A stretch of DNA of 64,000 nt, taken from positions 6,394,142 to 6,458,141 of the forward strand of contig CM067555.1 of assembly GCA_034509755.1 (NCBI GenBank), in the 5' to 3' direction. Below are positions 38,401-48,900 of this stretch, in pieces. This stretch comes from Anisodus tanguticus (taxonomy: Eukaryota > Streptophyta > Magnoliopsida > Solanales > Solanaceae). A program made the position numbers and the translations under genes. Numbering within the stretch: the first letter of the stretch is position 1; every line of letters begins with the position of its first letter. The notes beneath the pieces are model-generated. The model was not told the DNA's origin and did no database searches. It saw nothing but the letters and a program-made list of their open reading frames with translations.

Positions 38401-39914
38401 TGTAGGATTCCCAAGAAATTCTTTGATTTCTACTGAAAACGGGTGATTAATCATCACGATCCGTGAATAGCCGGGAGATTGAGGAATATCCAGAAAGACA
38501 TTTCAGGAATTTCCTTTTCAACTGTTTCAATTGTAATTACAATTCATTTCATAACCTTTTTAGTCAATGAAATTGTAAAACTATACAATTCATCAGAAAA
38601 GGGCATAATAGTTACTTTTTCTGTATAATAGGAATATTAGTTACTCGTTGTATTTCTTCGAGGCATTTCCCACTAAGCGATTTATATTAATCATTAATTT
38701 TCCTTTCATGGAGTCCCTCCCTTATTCATATTTACGTATTTTTAAAAAATATTATAAAGTAAACTAACAGGCCCAAGTACTTTTTTTACCCAAGGCTTTG
38801 CTACTTCGGATATTTTAACTGAAATACACCAATCAAGGAGTAAAAGGCATCCATCTTTTGAAGTCATATTTGAAGAAGCAATCCTTCTCGCTTGAATAAC
38901 ACCAGCATCAGATCCTCCATATACGGGGAGAGCTACCCTTGTGAGGTGTCAAGCGACACCCCTTCACCGGAAAATTAGATTGTATAAATAGATCAAATTT
39001 TGGTTTTATAGGTATATATACCAGTGTTGACACCTCTTGACACAAGTTGAAGGTTCATCATAGTGGTAGAGGGGTCGCAAAAATTCCCTAAGGTCGCATG
39101 TTCGATTCTAGGTTGCAACATAATTATAATTTTTTGACAACCCTTAATGAAAATCCTTTTTTGAAGTATCTGAACAACATAACTTAGCATCGCTTCAACC
39201 ATGAGAAGCGGTAACTTAAAGCACACTTCTACGCATCACTTCAACCATGAGAAGCTATTCCCTTGCTTAAATCACTCTCGTCGATTTGTTAAAAATTTTA
39301 CCTTCATTCTTTTTTCTTCTCTTTTTTTGAAATGATAATAAGGTAGTAATTTACTATAGTTGAAAGGGAATTAAATAAGCTATAATTCTTCCTTTCACCA
39401 CTTCAACCTCTCCTCTTTTCACTACAACCAGACAAAGCGTTAATTTCTAGGACCTAGGGTTTATGATTCATACAAGGAACGGGTAAAAAATCTCAGAAAC
39501 GCCTAAAAACACTTTAAATTCATGTAATTAATCAATCTCACAAAATTGCTAGTAACTCTTATACTTCGAATAACAACAAAACAGGTAAACAAAGCTGTAA
39601 AACAATATTAGAGAAAAAACGAGTAGTTAATATTGACCTCTTGATGCAGTAATAAGAGAAAGATAGGCTTGTTCGAGTTCCGAGGAAAGACGATCATCGT
39701 TGTTCTGTGAGATACAAAATTTAATGCGTTTGTAACACTCATAAACATTACGAATCTCTTCTTGGTTTCTCCTTCGTCGGAGAATTTCATCTTGGGATAG
39801 CGCCGGTGGTGGTGATTGCGATGCAGGAGGAGGAGGTGGTGACTGAGGTGGCGGCGGTGGTGGTGATGGTTCGTAAAGCTTACGTTTCTTCAGTGGTTGC
39901 TCAGTCGTAGCCAT
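26403..39914 (-). CDS. FPA-like RNA-binding protein with RRM-like and SPOC domains
   Basis: Eight exons, in transcript order: 39914-39638, 35877-35141, 33135-31469, 28515-28307, 28222-27442, 27366-27285, 27073-27026, 26606-26403. They total 4005 bp, 1334 aa, with all phases closing. A basic, Pro-rich N-terminus (PLKKRKLYEP) leads into a conserved helical region (about 20-335). An RRM lies at about 558-630 (KQLWLGSLGP, FKGFALVEY), and RRM-like segments at about 645-712 (CYIYVGSV, GALLMEF) and 818-893. A long proline-rich linker (about 985-1180) precedes a C-terminal SPOC domain (about 1195-1330: EWPVKLDMTKRTDFR, ECAGVIKIP, LLFILP). SPOC proteins such as FPA act in nuclear RNA 3'-end processing; a similar role here is inference. 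The nearest Arabidopsis match by memory is AT1G27750. Intron 1 (3.8 kb) and intron 3 (3.0 kb) are swollen by repeats. Confidence 0.92.
29086..29102 (+). repeat. Poly(G) run, 17 bp
   Basis: G17 in intron 3 of the FPA-like gene. Confidence 0.9.
30262..30366 (+). mobile_element. TTG-tail SINE fragment in FPA-like intron 3
   Basis: It contains CAATCTCTCTACCTCC, GGGGTAAGGTCTGCGTACAC, CTTGTGGGATTACACTGATA and the tail TTGTTGTTGTTG. The 5' head is missing and no target duplication is evident. It directly abuts the GGT-rich tract. Confidence 0.75.
30367..31050 (+). repeat. GGT/GTGG-rich low-complexity tract with 22-bp minisatellite
   Basis: About 680 bp of imperfect GGTGGT on the plus strand. At about 30905-30980 three near-identical 22-bp units (GGTGGTTAGTGGTGGTGGCA plus GA) follow each other. 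Runs such as GTGGGGGGTAGTGGGGGTGG (about 30830) have the spacing of G-quadruplex motifs. The gene is transcribed from the other strand, so the G-rich strand is the template and the pre-mRNA is CCACC-rich. It probably expanded from the TTG tail of the adjacent SINE. Confidence 0.8.
31407..31432 (+). repeat. G-rich run next to FPA-like exon 3 donor
   Basis: G4-T-G5-T-G3-T-G10, only about 36 bp beyond the exon 3 splice donor (exon edge 31469) on the intron side. In RNA it is a C-rich stretch. Confidence 0.85.
33143..33240 (-). repeat. Short direct duplication upstream of FPA-like exon 3
   Basis: On the minus strand, AAGCTTCTGCTCAAGATGCA and the upstream AGGCTTTTGGTCAAGATGCG are about 57 bp apart and continue similarly (CTGTC). 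The duplication lies in the last 110 bp of intron 2 and places a second AG-rich segment before the true acceptor. Confidence 0.6.
36718..36869 (+). mobile_element. SINE with TTG tail and 14-bp target duplication
   Basis: The direct repeats ACTATAGGTTTCTA at 36704-36717 and 36870-36883 flank it. The body has TTGAGCTGAGGGGCTCCCGG, AACCTCTCTACCTACC and GGAATTTCACTGGGTATG, and the tail is TTGTTGTTGT. It lies in intron 1 of the FPA-like gene. Confidence 0.9.
37108..37560 (+). pseudogene. Ty1/copia pol fragment (RT end and RNase H start)
   Basis: Plus-strand frame: KDLGQLKYFLGVEVARSKK, then KLNYLAMTRPDIAYATS and RIECLADAD, the standard junction between copia reverse transcriptase and RNase H. The reading stops at a TAG where the conserved text continues DADW. 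There are no LTRs or PBS around it, and it lies in antisense to the host gene in intron 1. It is an isolated fragment of about 450 bp. Confidence 0.85.
38175..38405 (+). pseudogene. rpoC2: Nuclear copy of plastid rpoC2 fragment
   Basis: Plus-strand text: EHALEEAICY, stop, VVLLGITRASLNTQSF, then ETARVL and GTGFKG. This is the conserved region near the C-terminal part of the plastid RNA polymerase beta'' subunit. A stop replaces a sense codon, and there are substitutions and a rearranged stretch (38335-38375). It is a decayed plastid-to-nucleus transfer of about 230 bp inside intron 1 of the FPA-like gene. Confidence 0.82.
39050..39200 (+). repeat. Possible tRNA-derived SINE remnant
   Basis: CATAGTGGTAGAGGGGTCGC (A-box-like) is followed 30 bp later by ATGTTCGATTCTAGG (B-box-like), then TTGACAACCCTTAATGAAAA. 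The ends are undefined. Confidence 0.35.
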
Positions 39915-42020
39915 GGCGGAGGGATGGGAGTGGGAACACGCGCTCAGTCACGGTTTTATTATAGGGATTTATTATACTTGGGTGATTAAGAAGTCGGATC
40001 TTTCATTATATATATATATATTCCGAAGTGTAAATGTAAATAGTCTCAACTCTGAACAAAAGGCATACGTATGCGCCTCTAGTGACCGGTGTTAAATAGT
40101 CATAGTATTTTTTTTTAATAATGTACTGGCATAAATTATGATAAAATTTGTATTTTTTTACAACGATATAATATGGAATAAGAATAGGCTATTAGTAATA
40201 AAAATAAATAGGTTTAAATGCTAAAATGACAAAATTAATAACGTGTTTGATCAAATTTCTAAAATCTTATTTTGAAAAATATTTTTTACCAAAAATTCTT
40301 TATGAAAAAGTAATTTTGTAGATTAGGAATTTTTATTTGGCTAATAAATTTAAAATACACTTTTATCAATATTAGAGATTGAATTTGTGTTTGACCAAGA
40401 TTCTAAAAGTGCTTTTGAGAGAAGTCATTTTGTAGTTTCTGAAAAACAGTTTTTGTTATAACATAGAAGCACTTATTTTTTCTAAAAGATTGATGATATG
40501 ATAATTTATTACATATGTCCAAGAGTTAATAGATAAAATTATTTGGTACCTGCATTGATAGAAAGTAGTAGGTAGCGGAGCACGCAATGCTCCTTTGAGT
40601 TGTCCACAATGACCAGATAAATACTTAACTTTGTCAATAACTAAAGAAATAGTACCTTAAATCCTAGAATCAATAATACACCAATTGGTATATTAAATTA
40701 TAGGAACATTAGTTCTGCATAATTTTAAGAACCCAACATCATCTGTCAAATCAAACGAGTCCTACCGTATGTGCGTAAATGAACGTCAGCGTCATAGCAC
40801 TAGTTGACGCCATAATGTGCTAGTGAAAAGATTAGTGGAGAGGCAGCGACCTAAGGCCTCATGTGTCAATTCTAGTGCTACGGCGCTGAGTAGGAATATT
40901 TTTTTCCTACTATTCTAAATTGGCGCCATGGCACTGTTCAAAATTTGGGATTGGGTTAGTCTTCTTTAGGAGCCCTCATGATATTGTTACGGTAATGTCT
41001 CTTAATTATCACTGAGGCAACTGTATAATTATACTATAATAGCTAATTTATTTAGTGCCCGATCAGCTTGCGCACAACTCTCACATGCACATGTACTGGA
41101 AGAATCTGTCAAGCAAAGCTTAGACAAATGAGAATAAATTGAGAATTGAACATGAGATCTGATAGTTCTCAAGTCACTTTATTATATTCCTTTGGGTGCA
41201 GAATGTTAGATTTTTTCTGGTTGTATTATATAGTTTAAAGAGAAACAAAAGCTTCAATGGAAGAAAGAAAGAAAGATGAAGGTCGAAGACAAACTTTGTT
41301 GTCAGCACTCGCTACACAACTGCAAGTCGTATACATACAATTTAACCTCAAAAATTCCAAGTCTTCAGTCAAAAGTTCATATTTGTCATGTTGTAAGTAC
41401 TTGAAAGTTTTAGTCTTTCAGTAATTTTATAGAGACAACAAGTCATGATTCATTTTAACTTTTTAGTCTTTTGTTTTTAGTTTTCCTGAGTGATTTATAA
41501 GTAAAAAGTAAGTGTTGGTTGTTAATTAATATGCAATTAGATTTGCTATCCACTTGGGAAACTTTTTAATAGCATCGTGTGCACCTACATGATTTGTGTA
41601 TTTAATTAACTTTAATTTACTTATTGATAGTTATGTTAGAAATCTTCTCCATCACAAGCTGTCAAAGCACGTTCAGTCAATCGTCAATCTCTAGCTCTCT
41701 AGCTCAAAGTTGATCAGTACAAGCATGTGTCACCCTGCAGTATTCAACGTACCTGCCTACTCATCTCGGCCTATTTTATACCTAGTTACAATCTATTTCC
41801 TTAGGCCTAAAGAAGAAGCCACACGATTAATATTCAGTCAATAAAGAAAACTATTCAAATGGAGTCAATGCAACAATATCAAGAGGGAAAACTTACATGA
41901 TGACTGCACCAAACTAAGAAATTTAACTTAAGGAGCTACAAATTTAAGAGAGAATACATATTAGTTAACATTTAACACTGATTGTGGGTAAGCTTTATCT
42001 GTACCAAAAGATATGGAACT
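39915..42020. other. Intergenic DNA upstream of the FPA-like gene
   Basis: It must hold the promoter of the minus-strand FPA-like gene. A (TA)n run lies at about 40007-40021. A degenerate MITE-like patch at 40246-40498 carries GTGTTTGATCAAATTTCTAA and GTGTTTGACCAAGATTCTAA with AAAAGTGCTTTT words, recalling the 15513 MITE. The remainder shows no gene. Confidence 0.5.
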
Positions 42021-42913
42021 CGTTTTTTTGGTTATATAACTAGCTATATTTCCTTTTATTAGTTATGAATTTCTCACCATGAGGATACTGATATCCATTT
42101 AAGTGATTTTTGTTTAGTAGAAGTTTCTTTAACATCCATTTATTTGTATATATATGGCTCGGTAGCTTACTATTTCGAGTATATGTTGTGAAAGCAGTTT
42201 CTTTTTCTTTTCTTTTTTAATTAAATTTTAAAATGAATTAGTGAGTGAAAATTACTTAAATAGTAAGTAATTTATCTCAGCCTACTTTCTAGAAAAGTAT
42301 TTTGAACTCCATGTTATCGTTGTACATTAATTTGGCCTAATTGGAGGAAATTATTTTCTAGCACCCCACACTATTTAACAGTTTTATAGTGGATTAAACA
42401 AAGAAAAAACTTAATAGTTTTGATTTGACCGCTTCTCATAGTTAATCCGATTTACCTTTGCTTGGCTCTCGTCCTAGAGTTCATATGAAGATTCTGGAGG
42501 TGCATTGTCTATGATTAGCTCCCCATAAGCCCAAAAGCTCGGTAGGTCGTGTTTAGTGTGGAAAGTCAAATAGTGTACTTGATGATTGAAGGAGTAGGTG
42601 CTTATGGAACTCCTTTTTATTTTTATTTTTTTTTTTTTTTTTTGGTTATAAATAGTTTTTTTCTCCTTTATTGGCTTTGTATTGCTCACTTTGAGGATAC
42701 TAACATCAAGTTAAGTAATTTTTTAATTTACTAAAAGTTTCTTTAATATCCATTTATTAACTATCGATAGTTAACTTATTTCGAATATATGTTGTGATTC
42801 GTTTAGTTTAAAAAGGGTTTTTTAGGGAGTGAGAATTACGGGATATAGTAAGTAATTGATCTCAGTGAAGTTGATTTTCCGGCTACTCCCCTACCTACAT
42901 CTAGAAAAGTTGG

Positions 42914-43097
42914 AAAGTATATTAAATTTCATGTTATCATTGTACATTTTTTTATAAGTTGAAAAGTATATTAAATTCCATGTTATCATTGTACATTTTT
43001 TTATAAGTTGAAAAGTATATTAAATTCCAAAGTATATTAAATTTCATGTTATCATTGTACATTTTTTTATAAGTTGAAAAGTATATTAAATTCCATA
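42914..43097. repeat. Local tandem repeat of about 50 bp
   Basis: Three copies, plus a partial one, of AAGTATATTAAATT(C/T)CATG followed by TTATCATTGTACATTTTTTT and ATAAGTTGAA. Confidence 0.85.
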
Positions 43098-43101
43098 TTA
43101 T

Positions 43102-43330
43102 CTTTTTTATGACAAGTGAACCCGCAACTGCTATCCTTCGATTGCGCACAGGGTAAACCCCGATGCTGTATAATAGCCCGCAAACTACACAGGAAAGATA
43201 ACCCGCACTAGGCAAGCTCCGTGCGATGAGCTCGACCCAGAAGGCAAATCCCCTGTTGTCGTAGGGTGGGAAGTTTCGAACCTGAGACCTCCATTATGGA
43301 AGCCCCAAGCTCAACCAACTGAGCCACCCG
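43102..43330 (-). mobile_element. tRNA-derived SINE, minus strand
   Basis: On the minus strand the head reads GGGTGGCTCAGTTGGTTGAG (A box), then CAGGTTCGAAACTTCCCACC (B box), a GC-richer body, and ends in TTGTCATAAAAAAG. It interrupts unit 2 of the tandem duplication exactly where unit 1 is continuous (CATGTTATCGTTGTACATT). It is not a functional tRNA: about 229 bp, with no complete acceptor stem. Confidence 0.8.
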
Positions 43331-43939
43331 ATCATTGTACATTAATTTGGCCTAATTGGAGAAAATTATAGCACCTCACGCTATTTAACAGTTTTATATT
43401 GCATTAAATAAAGAAATAAACTTTGATAGCTTTGATTTGACCTCTTCGCATTGTTAATCCGAGTTCACTATAGCTCTCGTCCTAAGTTACGAAGACTTTG
43501 GTGGTGCACTGTATATGATAAGATCTTCATAAGAACCAAAGATAGATGATGTTATCATGATAAGTATGAAAAGTCGATAGTGTACTCGATGATGGAAGGA
43601 GCTATTGACTTGCACTAACTTCCGAGCTTTTCTCCGATATTATTACTGAACACTTACCTTATTCTGGACCCCGAAAGTTGAGTTCCTTTTCTTATTTTTT
43701 ATTTACTGGCATGCCTTTGGGCAATACCTGAAGTTTGACTTTCTCATATTAACACTTTTAAGGGTGCTATGCATAGCAGCATAGCTGTATTTTTGTTGCA
43801 AAATCAACAATAATTGCTTTAAACGTTCTTTCCTTTTTGCCAATATACCTTGGTCCAAACAAGTAGGTTCGAGTTCTTTTCTGCCAATGAACAAGGATAT
43901 TAGATTTGTTTCATTCCTCAAGTTGTTTGTGTAGGGTTT

Positions 43940-45412
43940 TGTTGGGTTCAAAACACATAAGTAAGACACATCGGAAGTTTAAAATTTTGTTTCTTACTTA
44001 CCCCAATAACATTTCTGGCATGGTTATACAACAATCAAACCTGTAACATAAAACATAAAGTTACAGGTTAGAATATCTGGAGTCTTTATCTACTATAAGG
44101 TGGACACGCGGTTGCCCTTCCGATTGCAAGCTCCAAGCTTCAATGTATTCCTCTTTCGGAAAGCTAGGAAATCCGGCAGAGGTTCTAGAAAGTTTTGATT
44201 CTAAGTCTCTAAGGCTTAGAATGATAATCTGAAAATTAGTGTATGAATAATGAAAAGAATGTCTCTATTTATAGTTGAAAAATAGATCAAAATCGGATTA
44301 GGTTTGACCTTGGGACTGGCCCAAAATTCGAGGCAGAGGCGTCGCGGCGCTCGACGTGCTCCTGCACTGTCTCGATTTATTTTCTGTGCATTCTTAATTA
44401 AATTCAAAATCCAATTTTGACTTAATTAAAATAATCATTATTCATTTAAATATTTCGATTCTAAAACGAACATTAAATTGCTCTCTCAATACATCCTTAG
44501 ATCGAACTGACAATCGACATAGTGTGACCCTACATGCCTTCTCATATCGACATTAATCAAATTAAGGTCTACGCGAAACTCCAAGATGGCGCCGCAAGAC
44601 GAACTCAATATGTGAAGTACGTTTACGTGAATCCAGTAAACTTAACCTTTATGTGGTAAGATAGAATCCTTTCATTCACGACACACCCGATCAAGCTTAG
44701 GATTTGTCAAGCGTCTATCCAAATGGCTTAATCATTGTATCTCATCTATATTAGTTGACAACTAGACCATATTCTAAATATGTCTATTGCGTTGGCCAAC
44801 AACTTAGTCAACCTAATATCACTGAGAATTCGAGTGTTCTCTCGAATATACATTCGAGGAATGAATCCTGATCTTGGCTCAACTACCACCTTTAATTCAC
44901 ATCGTAATGTACCCAATACAAGTCGTATCTCAACCTATAAGGCATTTGAGCTTAGGACAGGATCAAAGTACATTATTTTGTAGACAAGGCGCGTATTGAC
45001 CTCAAGTCTAAGGACTTCTAACTCTCACACGCTGATCATACTTTAGACAAGCATAACAAACATTATATCAGCAGGGCATACCAATACTTCCAAAGTATCC
45101 ATATGTCCATCACGAGTAGTCATTACTAGTAGCAGGTGAGACATACTACATCCTCTAAGGATGTGATGCAAACCACATGTCAACTTATCACATATCATCG
45201 ATATCCCATTCTCGATGATCATTAGTTGAGACTATTTTAAGAGTTACGTTATAATATTAATATCTCACACTATTAATAACGGCCTAACCTCCAGGGATGC
45301 ATATTATAGAATATTACAAACAATTAATTAATAATTCAATAATTGCAAATGCCAAAATATCAATCTCCATTAATAATAATATGAATGTATATAAAGTACA
45401 TTTGTCCTAACA
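43940..45412 (-). mobile_element. Candidate solo LTR
   Basis: On the minus strand it would run from TGTTAGGACAAATGTAC (45412) to GAACCCAACA (43940), with inverted TGTTRGG/CCCAACA ends. A TATA box (CTATAAATAGAGAC, minus strand, about 44260) is followed by a leader-like region. No coding DNA, primer-binding site or second LTR is adjacent. The 5-bp flanks do not match, so the insertion is either old or mis-bounded. Confidence 0.5.
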
Positions 45413-45907
45413 CATATTGTCTCTAGGACATAAATATACTTTCAGTTTGTACATAATTGCCTATCATTTCTCAAGAGAAGAAGGTAGAAACAAAAGAGGA
45501 AAAAATCCTCTTTGTCCAATTTATATCCGGAAAGTTTAACCTCATCTGGTGTTTACACCAACCAAATAAATACATAATATCTGTATTCTCACATCAATTT
45601 ACCACATAACACCTGTAAGTTACAACGATTTGGTGTAAAAGTCAGGTTGTTGATAAATTTTTATCCTTTCATGGATATCTACGGTGTGTTAACCAATGCC
45701 GCGAAATTCCTCCTTGGACAATGTATGCAGAGAACTTTAAAATGTTACTTTATAAAACATGAGAATTACTCATGATTAAGAAGAAAAATAAATGCTTTTT
45801 GTACATAGTTTGCATATTTAGGGGGGGAGGAGGGGTTTCTGTTGGGATCTGTTATTTATAGGTAAACACTTAATAAAAAATTGCAACAACTCATGTTGCT
45901 TCTAAAG
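45413..45907 (-). other. Probable 3' UTR and downstream flank of the RSL4-like gene
   Basis: It lies directly downstream (minus strand) of the RSL4-like stop codon. No ORF or repeat is recognised. Confidence 0.5.
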
Positions 45908-48900
45908 TCATTGCAAACTTGGCAGCATCTTTTGATAGATGCCAATGTCCATTCCATGGTAAGCAAGTGGTGCATACATCCAGAGTTCATCTGAGCTCAG
46001 TAACTGCAGAAATGGAAGAGATATTTAGTAAATGATGTATCCTTTATATTAAAGCCACCACCATTAATGGGAGAAAGACCAACGGATTTGGCCATTATAG
46101 GAGGAGTAATTCAGCCAAAATAAATGGCCGAATTGAGTCTTGGCATTCGTTTTTGACCGTCGAAATTCTCAAGTTCGGAAACTTCGGGGACCAAATCGTA
46201 CATCCGGAAACTTCGGGGACCAAACTGTACATCTTGAAATTTCGGGGACCAAAGCGCACATCCGAAAGAATTCGGTCCAAAGCGCACATCCGAAACTTCC
46301 GGGATCAAACCGTGCCACGGCCCAAAAAGATAATATCGAGAAGGCCCACGACCCCACCAACACCCACACCAAGCGGCCGTGAACCGTGAACCCGTGAACC
46401 GAAAACCGGACCGGACGGGACGGGCGGGCGGCGGCGGCGCGCGTGTGGTCTTTCCTCGAACCGAAGCACATCTAGGTCCTCCCTCCTTTAAACACATGGG
46501 ATACCCTTGGGGTCCCAAACCCCAAACCAATTTCGAGTGTTATATACACAACAATTCTTTCTTCCTCTACCGATGTGGGAGAATTACACACAATACCACA
46601 CTTTCCATGCTTCAAACACCTTACTTCGTGAACAATATCTCTTTCATTTCTCAATGAAATTTGACGATTCTTGGCCCTACGGTTATCTACGTACTTAGTA
46701 GATCATGCATGTGTGAAGAATCGGATTCTCCAACATACGTTACACTAGTGTTTAAGCGTTAAAGTTGGTCGGTCGCAACTCCCGCCAAAGGCAAATTTCC
46801 AACAATCCCCTCTTGAAAGAGATTTTGGCGCACTCACATGGTGTCTTTTCATTTCCGAAAGAATATTTCGGCGGACCGATGTTGCATAAGGAGAGGTAGC
46901 CTCGCTTTGAACCTTCCATAGTTGAATACCATCGGACTTACTTACTCATGCGCGGTGAATGTGATGTCTTGAACCGTCGGTGTTTAGTGTAAGCCAAGAC
47001 AACGGTACCAACACAACAAATTCCCTTACTCTCTTCTTCGTAATGTTTTGTCCGTTTTGGCCATGGACAACGTCTTGGATTCTTAAGTGCGTTCAATTTG
47101 AGGCGGCCGTCCTCGCACTTAAATAGGTGGTCTCCTACAAGGTATCCTGCTATACCCCACTTCACAAGTGTTAGGAACCATTAAAAGTTTCCCAAAGACC
47201 TAACCTCAACCGTTGAGGATCATTACGGAGTTTTGAAAACTTAACCTTTACCCATACCGCGTATAGCACTTAACGTCTATCGCGGGAACGGCTTTGGATT
47301 TGGTGTTTCTTTTCGAAATCACTATCCGAAGTGCTCATGCTTCCACCGAAGCGATCAACCGAACCTTTACAACTTAGTTTTCCCATTGAACCAAATTACC
47401 GGGATCTCCAGGTTCGTAAGGTTGGGTTTCCATTTGTATTAGTCCGTATATTTTGGGTTTTAAGCCCATTCCCCAGACAGCAGTAACGCTTGATCTCCGG
47501 GTAGTCCCTTAGTTTGTAAACAAGGAAGTGACACCGTGATGATCAACTCGCCATACGGTCTTATGTCTCCGACGGATCCCGACAGATATGTCCAGATGCG
47601 CCGTCATCCGTGTCCTTCCTAAAGCCGACCGGCTAGCCACGTGTAGAACTGCCGAAGGCACGGGTTTCTCCCAATAAGGGACGTCCTCTAATGAGTCGTG
47701 AAGTTACTCAACTTCTTTCATGCTTTGTATAAAGCGATAAACTCCGATACCATCATGAATCGGTCGATGCAAGTTTGCTTAGAGGATTTTCCAAGAACCA
47801 CCATACACATTTACTTGTGGCTTTGGTGTTCTTCGGATCGATGTCCAACTTTGCATCATCTTTGTGTTCTCCCAGTAACCGCATTGGACATCCAGAATAC
47901 AATAATCCGTAGATAAGCGAATAATTCGGATATCGTCATATCCGACTTAACGCCTTCTATTGATCATGTATTAAGATCATCGGTGAACCTTAGTTCAACT
48001 AATATGTTTGTAGGACGATACCAGGTCGGTTGTAGTGTGTACAATACATTGAACTACACGTGACTGTGCATATCACTCTTGTCTATGGGTGCACCATGAT
48101 TCCAATCGTTCTATGATTCATATCCATTGGTGGCTTCAACGAGACCGTCAACTATTGACCGATCCGTTAGATGTCTTAGAAATCCAATTCCTAAGATGTC
48201 ATCCGTGATACTCATATCTTTCATATCGAGACTTTGTTTCAATATGATTTTCACTCTAAGACCGTTGGTTTTCCAACCGTTGGCTTTCTAACTTCGCAGT
48301 CAATGTTTCGTGATCGATTCATTGTTTCGTTTTATACGAGACTTTCGGGACCAAAATGTTAACATTTCGGGGACTAAAATGAAAGTTCGGGGAAGAAGCC
48401 CAAACAGTTCAAACAAACCAATTCGATCCTCTTCTTCCAACTCTCCTAGGTTGGGAAGGTTGTTTCAACACCCATGCCATGTAAGATTACAATGGCCCCG
48501 GATGTGAAGCTACTCACGGGGAGCACTTTTTACAACCCAAAGGTTCTTTTCCGGAGGAAGATCAACCATTACACAAGTATGGTTCTATATATGGAATCTA
48601 TTTCTCTCTTTAGCTTCTTTCCAAAGCGGCGCTTTTGGAGATAACAATTATTTGTTAATTGTCCATGGTTCGTTCTCAACCATACAAGCTAGAAGGACCG
48701 GAACAAGTCTTTGTCCCCTCTTTGCTCCGTCTTGGTTCAACATCTAGAATCCCCGAGTTCGAGATCCGGAATATTAAGTTCCGGATAGACAAAGACTTTC
48801 GAGTCATGAAGATACGGAACGTCTAGTTCGGACGAGTGCCCTCGCGGGTTCTTGTTAACCTTGAGCAATTACTCCTTTTCCTTTTTCAAGGAAAGTTATC

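Larger units (their letters stand above)
42022..43610. repeat. Diverged tandem duplication, units of about 0.6 and 1.0 kb
   Basis: Unit 1 (about 42022-42620) and unit 2 (about 42640-43610) share, in the same order: TTTTTTGGTTATA; CTTTGAGGATACTAA or CATGAGGATACTGAT; AAGTTTCTTTAA with CATTTATT; CATTGTACATTAATTTGGCC or CGTTGTACATTAATTTGGCC; and CTATTTAACAGTTTTATA. Unit 2 is longer because of an internal 50-bp repeat and a SINE insertion. Confidence 0.75.

Noticed and set aside
43282..43330. Possible tRNA gene (GGTGGCTCAGTTGGTTGAG, minus strand)
   Set aside because: Has A and B boxes but no closing acceptor stem and continues into a SINE body.
46111..46530. Long open frames over the copia LTR (also at 51630-51943 and 3961-4295)
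   Set aside because: GC-rich LTR text read in several overlapping frames, not conserved between copies; frames shift with the 9-bp repeat and indels.
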